From Candidatus Raymondbacteria bacterium RIFOXYA2_FULL_49_16 (GTDB taxonomy: Bacteria > Fibrobacterota > OXYB2-FULL-49-7 > XYB2-FULL-49-35): 64,000 nucleotides of DNA. The notes under the pieces are model-generated. The model had not been told where the DNA came from and searched no databases. It saw only the letters and a list, made by a program, of their open reading frames with translations. Position numbers and translations under genes: made by a program. Location of the stretch: assembly GCA_001789205.1 (NCBI GenBank), contig MFYT01000058.1, positions 74,236 through 138,235 of the forward strand, read 5' to 3'. This document shows, one piece after another, positions 43,278 to 50,545 of this stretch; position 1 is the stretch's first letter, and each line of letters starts with the position of its first letter.

Positions 43278-44750
43278 TTACTGGTCAAATTCTAAAACAC
43301 CGAATCTTGAAGGCAAATGGTTGTACGTGCCTGTCCATGACCAGACATATGAATCCCGCTTTAATCCTGTCCTGTTTCGTATAAAGTTCAACCCCCACGC
43401 ATTATGAGCGGGATACGCTGCAGTAATCGACTTAAACGGGATTGATAGCGCAATTTCATATCTCCTGGGTTTAAGTGCGGCTTTTATGACCAATCCCTTT
43501 ATAGTGCAAAGCGTATGGGGGGTGTTTTTTAATACTTCAACATTTCCCGCGGCATTGACGACAATCTGATAATATTCGTTGCACGTTCGGCCCGGATCAA
43601 AAAAGAATTCAACGGAATCATCTGAATAAATGGATCGTGTCCTGCTTTTTTCCAGTTTTGACGTGTCTGGCTCATAACAAAGCGCCTTTATATAGATATT
43701 TTTTCTATCGTAAAGGATGCAAAAACGGGTGCTGTCTTCAGCCGAAACACCTTTTTTCACCGAAATCATTTCCGTAACTGCGGCCCCTTTTTGCCACAAT
43801 TCAGTTTTAATATCGGAAATCGATTTCACATCAGCTATCCGGAGCGCGGTTGTTTTTGGCACAGGTTTGTAGGAGAGAGAATCCTGATTGAAAAAGGGCT
43901 GTGTAAAGGCGCGTTTCCTGCCCCGGCCATAGCATTCAAAACGGACATAGGGCATGACGATCTTTTCTACGTCAAACGTGATTGAGCCGGATTTCCCGTA
44001 TGCCAATTCGCAGCCATGCTCGCCAATAGCGACAATGATATCCGCATCGCGGCAGGTGACAACAATTGCCTTATTCTTCATAGTAATATTATTGATTTCA
44101 ATGCCCGTTGATACATAAAAACTACCTCGCTTTAAGGCGTGCAAAATCCCTCGCGGACTTGGATCGTCCGTCAGAATGGTGTTCCAGCATATGCCGACGT
44201 CATGGGTGAAATGGCAGTCATCGTTGCCCATTCCCCATATTCTTTTCCCAGCGGATAGCACTGCGTCCCATACGTCCAGGGCTTCGGCAGACCCGGCATC
44301 GTGATAGCAGTTTCCGTTTATGATTTCTATTCCCAGGTAATTCCGCAGCTTCAATAAAACATCCACCGGCCAATGGTTTAACCCCGGTTCCCATTTCGGA
44401 TGATTCATGATCGCATAGCCGCCCGCGTTGTTTATCGCATCGATCACCGCCTGCCTGTCCGGATCCGGTTTAATTTTATCTCCAATCCCCACTTGAAGCA
44501 TGTGCGGCCCGCCATCGCTCACCTCAACGCCAGGTATCAGAGTCAGCCCCTTGTTGTCTGCGTTGACAAAGCCACCGAAAACATCATGGTCACTTATCAT
44601 TAACACCTTGTACTGCAACCTGGAATACAAATCAATAACGCGCTGTAATTCAAGGCGGCCGTCGGAGTATTTTGAATGCGTGTGGAAATTCGCTTTGATT
44701 TTTCTTCGCAGCCGGAATGTATCCGGATACGGATTTACCATATTTGCCAT
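43278..44750 (-). CDS. PHP-domain phosphoesterase fused to a CBM9/DOMON-like domain
   Basis: 490 residues. The PHP metal motifs are in the N-terminal half: NFHTHSKYSDG, MISDHDVFGG, GVEVSD, MNHPKWEPG and GNDDCHFTHD. A linker (about 230-310) leads to a C-terminal beta-sandwich (about 320-490) with DDSVEFFFDPGRTCNEYYQI and WGLNFIRNRTG ending in a Trp/Gly-rich part, the pattern of carbohydrate-binding family 9-like domains. No signal peptide is evident at the chosen start, odd for a sugar-binding fusion beside lipoproteins. PHP-type phosphoesterase or hydrolase activity is inferred from metal ligands; substrate unknown. Confidence 0.82.
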   Translation of the reverse strand: MANMVNPYPDTFRLRRKIKANFHTHSKYSDGRLELQRVIDLYSRLQYKVLMISDHDVFGGFVNADNKGLTLIPGVEVSDGGPHMLQVGIGDKIKPDPDRQAVIDAINNAGGYAIMNHPKWEPGLNHWPVDVLLKLRNYLGIEIINGNCYHDAGSAEALDVWDAVLSAGKRIWGMGNDDCHFTHDVGICWNTILTDDPSPRGILHALKRGSFYVSTGIEINNITMKNKAIVVTCRDADIIVAIGEHGCELAYGKSGSITFDVEKIVMPYVRFECYGRGRKRAFTQPFFNQDSLSYKPVPKTTALRIADVKSISDIKTELWQKGAAVTEMISVKKGVSAEDSTRFCILYDRKNIYIKALCYEPDTSKLEKSRTRSIYSDDSVEFFFDPGRTCNEYYQIVVNAAGNVEVLKNTPHTLCTIKGLVIKAALKPRRYEIALSIPFKSITAAYPAHNAWGLNFIRNRTGLKRDSYVWSWTGTYNHLPSRFGVLEFDQ

Positions 44751-44803
44751 GATGTCTATTTATATGGTGTAAACCGTTTTAGCGCGTTGCCTGATCTCGA
44801 TGA

Positions 44804-45703
44804 TTATTGGATTTTCTGGTTAATCACGGACAAGAATTCGATATACTTATTTTTCAGGATCTCCCTGTCCCCGCCCTGCGTGGTGTCGGAATAGGAGATG
44901 CCATCAAATTTGACAAAATAGCGGCCTTTGCGCATATAACATCCCAGGTTCCAGGAGCCTTGGATAATAATGGCCTCGTCTCCAAGCGTGTCAAGCACGC
45001 ACGCCGTATCGCTGTACTCAATCGAGGAGGCGAACAGCGATCGGGCAGAATCTGCGTTGGCCATTTCGTCTAAAAAGATGTTGAATGGCCGGTCTTCAGG
45101 ATCAAAGTTCGGGTTATGATAAAACAACTCGTTTTGATATGTGTATGATCTCCAGACGCACCTGATAAACCCTTTGTCGTAGAAAAAGAGGTCAAAGCCA
45201 TCAATTTTATCATTAAAATTTGTAGTATCATACGCTTCAACATATCCGTTAAAAAGGCACGAATCAACCTCGCCCAAAGCTGGCAGTATATTCCCCAGAG
45301 AAATATATTCCACAGGCACATCGGTCGTAAACTCCCACGGGCCGCCAATGCTGCTGTCCTGTCCGTCTGTGGCAATAATACTCCAGAAATACCTGGCTTT
45401 ATACTGCAACCCGCTGGCATGGAACGAAGTGACAGTGCTATCCATCATCTTCCGTTGAGGAGGATTGACCGTATCGAGGTACACCGCGTATGTCAGCGGG
45501 TCATTGTCAGGATCGTTGCAGCTCCAGGAAAGCGTCAGTGTGTCGGCACGGCAGAGGAAGGAGTCTGCGGGCGCCACCGCTGTAACCGCTGCGGGCGCGG
45601 AATTCTCCGGAGCAGTGGGTGTTTGCGTTTTTCCATCCTTTTTTTCGCATGACAGCAGGCCAATGACGCAAAGGACACAGGGCAACAGCCAATACCATTT
45701 CAT
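44804..45703 (-). CDS. Fibronectin type III-like lipoprotein
   Basis: 299 residues. Signal peptide ends IGLLSCEKKDG, a good lipobox. After a Thr/Pro-rich spacer, residues about 40-130 form an Fn3-like domain (LTLSWSCNDPDNDPLTYAVY, ARYFWSIIATDGQD, GPWEFTTD). The remaining 170 residues, including GNILPALGEVDSCLFNGYVE, are an unrecognised beta-rich domain. Anchored to a membrane and facing out. It starts two bases after the DUF362 gene ends, so it belongs to the same operon. Confidence 0.8.
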   Translation of the reverse strand: MKWYWLLPCVLCVIGLLSCEKKDGKTQTPTAPENSAPAAVTAVAPADSFLCRADTLTLSWSCNDPDNDPLTYAVYLDTVNPPQRKMMDSTVTSFHASGLQYKARYFWSIIATDGQDSSIGGPWEFTTDVPVEYISLGNILPALGEVDSCLFNGYVEAYDTTNFNDKIDGFDLFFYDKGFIRCVWRSYTYQNELFYHNPNFDPEDRPFNIFLDEMANADSARSLFASSIEYSDTACVLDTLGDEAIIIQGSWNLGCYMRKGRYFVKFDGISYSDTTQGGDREILKNKYIEFLSVINQKIQ

Positions 45704-45705
45704 TG

Positions 45706-47070
45706 CTATCTCCTCACAATCAGTTTTCGGGCAACAGAGGCGCTTCCTGCGACAATACGGTACACATAAACCCCATTGGGAACCACGCGTCCATCAAAAG
45801 CATGGCCGTCCCATACCATGGTTGAGCGGCCTTGGGTTGCTCCGGATCTCCAGACCATCTTGCCGGTCAAATCATATATGCAGATCCGCGGTTTGTACTT
45901 CATAAGTTCGGCGGACACTGTGTAGGCAATGGCCGTGTTTAGGCTGACAGGATTAGGCGAGTTTTGCTCAAGTCCCAATCCGCCAGTCATGGCCATCTTT
46001 TCGCTGTCAAGGGCGGTTGTCAGTGTGCCGTTAATAAATTCCCGGTAGTCCCAGTGCTGATCAGACTCATCGCCCACGCCGTAATCCGCGTTTTGAGCGG
46101 CAGTGATGAGGTCATACCTCCCGGATCCGTACGTTGCATCGTTCATATCTATACGAAATATCTTTCTGCCCAAATAATCGACTACAACAGGATCCGTGCT
46201 CATGATAATGGTGCAGGGATCGGTTTGGGTGGAACTAGCGCTACGCATTGATGTTGCATAGGTGGTAAAGGTCTGTTCGCTGCCATTGTATCCGCCTTTT
46301 GTGCCCTTGGTGGCATCCAACAGCGTGAAAACCGTTTTATCCTTGATAATGCCGCCGCACCGGTTGTTTATAAGGTCCGCGGAGTTGTTCGGGCACCCTA
46401 CGGGGTTGTGGCTTCCAATGTGGTTCTTGAAGCCAAGGGTAATGGAACCGACACTTTCCCAATGCGTCTTTATGACCGGGATATTGATGAGATAATCCGC
46501 GTTGTACACACAATCAGCGATGTTCCTGCCGGCCGTGGCATCAGAGTGGCTCGCGCCGCTTGGACCTACGACAATGCCAGGAAACCGGGCCGCAGAATAT
46601 GCTGTCCATCCTGAGGTGCCAAGGTCGTAAATGGAAATATTGGCCGCGGGAAACGTGCCCCCAAGCATGGAAACAAGGCCATTGGTCACTGCCTGAACAA
46701 CCTGCCAGTGGGTCTTTGTGGTAAATGTGTTGTTCACCTTGATCGCTATTTTTTTTGATGTGGATATAGGGTTTGACGCGGGAAAAATAGCCTCCCATGC
46801 GGCGGCAACTGAAGACTCTCCGGTGAGGTCCATGATGCTTTCGTCGATCATTTGTTTGACCGTCGCATATTGCACTACTCCGGACACAACCGCACTTTCG
46901 TTGAAATTCAGAACACCCCTGCCTGGCCATTTGTTGCCCGGAAAAGCCATGGTTCGCAATGTTCCGGCAAACACTCCACCCGGAGATGAAAGGTTGGCTG
47001 CCATAAGGGCAATTGTGGAAGCCCCTGTTGTTTGCAGAAAACCGCGCCGGGAAATTCTGTTTTTCTTCAT
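45706..47070 (-). CDS. DUF362 protein with Tat signal and type IX-like sorting domain
   Basis: 454 residues. The N-terminus KKNRISRRGFLQTTGAST is a twin-arginine signal. The central DUF362 domain (about 90-340) includes KIAIKVNNTFTTKTHWQVV, INIPVIKTHWESVGSITLG, FKNHIGSHNPVG and TDPVVVDYLGRKIF. The C-terminal 85 residues (NSPNPVSLNTAIAYTV ... GVYVYRIVAGSASVARKLIV) are a type A sorting domain. Tat export combined with type IX sorting is uncommon and implies folding, perhaps with a cofactor, before surface display. Leads the operon DUF362-lipoprotein-PHP/CBM9-esterase. Confidence 0.85.
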   Translation of the reverse strand: MKKNRISRRGFLQTTGASTIALMAANLSSPGGVFAGTLRTMAFPGNKWPGRGVLNFNESAVVSGVVQYATVKQMIDESIMDLTGESSVAAAWEAIFPASNPISTSKKIAIKVNNTFTTKTHWQVVQAVTNGLVSMLGGTFPAANISIYDLGTSGWTAYSAARFPGIVVGPSGASHSDATAGRNIADCVYNADYLINIPVIKTHWESVGSITLGFKNHIGSHNPVGCPNNSADLINNRCGGIIKDKTVFTLLDATKGTKGGYNGSEQTFTTYATSMRSASSTQTDPCTIIMSTDPVVVDYLGRKIFRIDMNDATYGSGRYDLITAAQNADYGVGDESDQHWDYREFINGTLTTALDSEKMAMTGGLGLEQNSPNPVSLNTAIAYTVSAELMKYKPRICIYDLTGKMVWRSGATQGRSTMVWDGHAFDGRVVPNGVYVYRIVAGSASVARKLIVRR

Positions 47071-47147
47071 AAATAATCCCCCACGTTATATTTTTATACT
47101 ATCTTGCTGATACATATAATAACATAATATGATAACTTTAATTTTTG

Positions 47148-47183
47148 CAATACACATTCTTGGCTGTAAGATGGATTTTATTG
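47148..47183. promoter_or_regulatory. Bipartite AraC-linked operator (site C)
   Basis: Blocks CAATACACATTCTTG (47148-47162) and TGGATTTTATTG (47172-47183) repeat site B at 40600-40635 with identical spacing and strand. It lies 78-113 bases upstream of the DUF362 gene; an AT-rich segment between them can hold the promoter. The identity in non-coding DNA 6.5 kb apart is best explained as a shared regulator-binding site. Confidence 0.65.
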
Positions 47184-47203
47184 CTGTGAAAACATAACCA
47201 ACG

Positions 47204-49537
47204 CTACTTCAGTACCGCGCCTTTTTTCTTCAAAACACTGCCAATGGCATCAGCCAGGCCACTGATGGTAAAAGGCTTTTGGACAAATCCCAACGCTCCA
47301 TCCTTCAAGGTTTGGTTTATCTCTTCGCTGCGCGAATATCCAGACACGATCAGCGCCCGTATTGCGGGATCAATCTCTTTGAGCCTGCGGAAACATTCGT
47401 GACCATCCATGACCGGCATCATCATATCGAGCAGCACCAGATCAATACCGCCCTTCATGGACCTGTAGGTTTCCACAGCCTCTGCGCCATTTGCCGCATA
47501 AACCACGCTGCATCCTAATTCGGCAAGCACCTCTCCGCAGATATCGTGGACATGTCCCTCGTCATCAACTACCATGACCGTGCCCGACAACGCTTGGACT
47601 GCGGCATTGGCCGCAGGCCCGGTTTGCGCGTCCATAGAGCCTGTGACCGATGGAAAATAGATTTGAAACGCGGTGCCTTGACCAAGCGTGCTCTCCACCT
47701 CAATATACCCGCCGTGGCTTTTAACAACGCCATACACGCTCGAAAGACCGAGTCCCGTGCCCTTGCCCTTTTCCTTAGTGGTGAAAAAAGGCTCAAAGAT
47801 ACGCGCCTTGGTTTGTTTATCCATGCCTGTCCCTGTGTCTCTGACCGTGAGATTCAGGTAAGAACCAGCGACAACCGCGTACGACTTTGACCGGGCGAAT
47901 TCCTGGTCCAATGCAACTTCGCTGGTTTCGAACGAGAGCATACCGCCCCCAATCATGGCGTCACGCGCATTTACAGCGAGGTTGATAAAAGAGTTTTGGA
48001 GCTGAACTCTGTCACCAAGCATAAAGGGGTTCTGCGCCAGATAAGTGGTCTCAATGGTAATGTTTTTCTCCAGCGTATGTTTAAGAATCTCCACGGAATC
48101 GGTAAGAATCTGATGCAGGTCGACCACAACCATTTCAACCGGGCTCTTCCTGGCAAAGGTCAGAAGATTACCGATCATTGCTGACGCCTTGCCGGCAACA
48201 TCGACGATTTTTTCCGCATACCGCGCGGCCCGTTCATTGGCCTCTGCCTTGTCACGCCTTATAAGATCAGCGAAACCCGATATGGCGGCAAGAAAATTGT
48301 TGAAGTCGTGTGAAATACCGCCTGCCAGCTGGCCAATGGACTCAAGTTTCTGCGACTGGAAAAGCTGGCTCTCGAGTTTCTGCCGCTCCTCATCGGCCTT
48401 TTTCCCCTGAATGACCTTTTCCTCGAGCGTTTTGTTCGCCGCGACAAGTTCAACTGTCCGTGCCGTTACTTTCTGCTCCAACAGCTCATTGGCCCGTTTT
48501 AGCTCTTTCCTGATGTTTTTCTGCACACTGATATCACGCGCAACGCATAAGTATCCATAATCTGACATCTCGGAAACCATAATACTGACCGAAATTTCTT
48601 TGCCGCTTTTCGCCCTTAACAGGGCCTCCTGTCCAGACCGGCCTATATACCTGTCTATATCTCTTATAACGGCAGCCTGCGAAAAGTCTGAAACCACGAG
48701 GTCCTGGAAACGCTGTCCCTCAATGCCTTCGCGCGAGAAACCGAGCAGATCGAGGGCAGCGCTATTCGCGAAAGTAATGGCCCCGCGGGGAGAGAAAATA
48801 AAAAGCGCGTCACCAAGGGCGGAAACAATAGAGTCCGCGGCAACCGTGGTGGTTATACCAAGAAACTGGTAACGGTTGACCGCATAGGTTATTCCCGCGG
48901 CCCAGATGAGGATGACCACATCAGCCATGGGGGGGATCCAGAAAAGGCCCATCTGGCGTGCAATTATGTTAAAAAAGGTTCCCAAACCAAAAGGAATAAG
49001 ACCGAATACCAGGATAAAAGAGGCTTGCCTCTTCCTGATCTTGTCACGTACAGTCTGCCGGTATACAGCCATCAGGAAAAAACCAGCACTTGTGCAAAGC
49101 GTGAGATAGCAAAGATAATACAACGCTGCCGGACCCTGGAACCGCCCCATCCATCCGTGCCAGTACAAAGCATACCCGGTTATCAGGCTGCCGCGCCATT
49201 GGGAGAGTAAAAGGAGCAGTTGCACAATAAAAATGCCTGCTAAGGAGGCAATGACTGCCCTCTTTCTTCCTGTAAAAAACAGGGCAAAGGTAAAAAAAAG
49301 ACCGGGAAACCCTATCCACCCAATGGCCGCGATATTGTCGAAAAGTATGGCGGTTTCCCTGCTCACATGGGGATTACTGACAACACCATACCCCACACTC
49401 CAGATTGAGAATAAAGAAAGCAGAAGAAATAAAATCCTGTTTTGCCAAGACCGCGCGTCGAGACGCAGCACTACAGCGCCAAGAATGGCATAGACCGTTG
49501 CGCTGATCACATGGAGATAGGTAAGTATAAGGGCCAT
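47204..49537 (-). CDS. Hybrid sensor histidine kinase/response regulator
   Basis: 777 residues from ATG 49535-49537; a GTG six codons upstream is also in frame. Seven N-terminal membrane helices (1-225) match the histidine-kinase 7TM sensor, then a PAS domain (about 235-335; DALFIFSPRGAITFANSAAL), a coiled-coil, HisKA with phospho-accepting His410 in GGISHDFNNFLAAISGF, an ATPase domain (TVRDTGTGMDKQTKARIFEPFF, GKGTGLGLSSVYGVVKSHGG) and a C-terminal receiver with Asp in DLVLLDMMMPVMDGHE. Probably transfers phosphate to a separate partner. It stands alone between the DUF362 operon and a divergent MBL gene; signal unknown. Confidence 0.93.
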   Translation of the reverse strand: MALILTYLHVISATVYAILGAVVLRLDARSWQNRILFLLLSLFSIWSVGYGVVSNPHVSRETAILFDNIAAIGWIGFPGLFFTFALFFTGRKRAVIASLAGIFIVQLLLLLSQWRGSLITGYALYWHGWMGRFQGPAALYYLCYLTLCTSAGFFLMAVYRQTVRDKIRKRQASFILVFGLIPFGLGTFFNIIARQMGLFWIPPMADVVILIWAAGITYAVNRYQFLGITTTVAADSIVSALGDALFIFSPRGAITFANSAALDLLGFSREGIEGQRFQDLVVSDFSQAAVIRDIDRYIGRSGQEALLRAKSGKEISVSIMVSEMSDYGYLCVARDISVQKNIRKELKRANELLEQKVTARTVELVAANKTLEEKVIQGKKADEERQKLESQLFQSQKLESIGQLAGGISHDFNNFLAAISGFADLIRRDKAEANERAARYAEKIVDVAGKASAMIGNLLTFARKSPVEMVVVDLHQILTDSVEILKHTLEKNITIETTYLAQNPFMLGDRVQLQNSFINLAVNARDAMIGGGMLSFETSEVALDQEFARSKSYAVVAGSYLNLTVRDTGTGMDKQTKARIFEPFFTTKEKGKGTGLGLSSVYGVVKSHGGYIEVESTLGQGTAFQIYFPSVTGSMDAQTGPAANAAVQALSGTVMVVDDEGHVHDICGEVLAELGCSVVYAANGAEAVETYRSMKGGIDLVLLDMMMPVMDGHECFRRLKEIDPAIRALIVSGYSRSEEINQTLKDGALGFVQKPFTISGLADAIGSVLKKKGAVLK

Positions 49538-49650
49538 TATATCAGTAAAATACACTCATCTGTTCTGTTTTTCCACTGTATTTATAATACACTAACACCA
49601 AGGCCATCAATACCGGCCAATATCCCCTTGAAATTACGTATATTCTTGCC

Positions 49651-50454
49651 ATGAGAGCGCACACAAAGCCCTTCCGGTTCTGGAATAACCAAACGCCGGG
49701 CAAAGACCCTGTTCCCTGTCAAATATACGGTCCCCTGTACTATGTCGGGTCCCGTCAATTCTGCGCCTATGCACTCGATACACAAGACGGTCTTCTGCTA
49801 TTCGATACTATGGACAAGCCGTCGGAAAGACTCCTGGCCCGCAATGTACAAAAGCTTGGCTTCTCTATTAAAAACGTTCGATGGATTTTCAACACTCATT
49901 ATCATTTCGACCATGTTGGCGGCAATGCCATGGTCATGGACAGGTCGCACGCGACAATGTTCATTCATAAAAAAGAACTGAAACGCCTCGATATTGGACT
50001 GGGCCCCGGACGCTTTTCAAAAAAACACCGCGTAAGACCCCTTCGTGGCTCTGAGATACTAGAATGCGGCCCTATTCGTGTACGCGTGGTATTCACGCCT
50101 GGCCAATCCATGGGCTCATGCTGTTTTTTTACCGAGATTGATGGTCCACAGGGGAAAAAGCGGGTGTTGGTCATGGGCGATGCGAGCGGCTTTAAAAGTA
50201 ACAAAAGGGAGATGCGGCTCTACGGTTACCATGGAACAGACAAAGATTATATGAAAACCATAAGGAAAATGAAACAGTTTGTCTTTGACCTGGTGCTGCC
50301 CGGACATGCCCATCAGATTTCACTTGAAACACGGAGAGATGGCAGTCCATGGATCACCAGGAAAGAGTGGCTTTCGTTTTTAAACCACAGACTGGCAGAA
50401 ATGAAATCCTTTGTGGCCGAGTATCCTGATTTCAATCAGCTCATCCATTCATAG
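49651..50454 (+). CDS. MBL-fold metallo-hydrolase
   Basis: 267 residues, cytoplasmic. NTHYHFDHVGGNAMV is the HxHxDH metal motif; VFTPGQSMGSCCFF replaces the common GH-S-P-G strand, VLVMGDASGFKS gives the bridging Asp and VLPGHAHQI the last His. FCAYALDTQDGLLLFDTMDK precedes. Beta-lactamase-fold hydrolase, substrate unknown; not a close match to a known beta-lactamase group by the motifs visible. Convergent with glgP across a hairpin repeat. Confidence 0.88.
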   Translation: MRAHTKPFRFWNNQTPGKDPVPCQIYGPLYYVGSRQFCAYALDTQDGLLLFDTMDKPSERLLARNVQKLGFSIKNVRWIFNTHYHFDHVGGNAMVMDRSHATMFIHKKELKRLDIGLGPGRFSKKHRVRPLRGSEILECGPIRVRVVFTPGQSMGSCCFFTEIDGPQGKKRVLVMGDASGFKSNKREMRLYGYHGTDKDYMKTIRKMKQFVFDLVLPGHAHQISLETRRDGSPWITRKEWLSFLNHRLAEMKSFVAEYPDFNQLIHS

Positions 50455-50466
50455 GTGTCTGGTACT

Positions 50467-50545
50467 GATCCCCCCGACAGGATTAATCTCTGGGACACCC
50501 CCCTTGTTAAAGGGGGCATAATTCGAAGAATGACTACGGGGGATC
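50467..50545. repeat. Nested inverted repeat between the MBL gene and glgP
   Basis: Outer arms GATCCCCCCG (50467-50476) and CGGGGGATC (50537-50545) are complementary apart from one C; inner arms CCCCCTT (50499-50505) and AAGGGGG (50510-50516) pair perfectly over GTTA. The outer right arm overlaps the glgP stop codon. The element looks like one of the widespread CCCCCTT...AAGGGGG intergenic repeats and sits between convergent genes; it lacks T-runs. Confidence 0.65.

Noticed and set aside
49636-49650. TATATTCTTGCC resembling the AraC-linked half-site, upstream of the MBL gene
   Set aside because: Only the eight bases TTCTTGCC agree and the second block TGGATTTTATTG is missing, so a chance match is likely.
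50467-50545. Hairpin between MBL gene and glgP as a bidirectional terminator
   Set aside because: Stems are good, but neither side has a T-run; a dispersed repeat explains it better.
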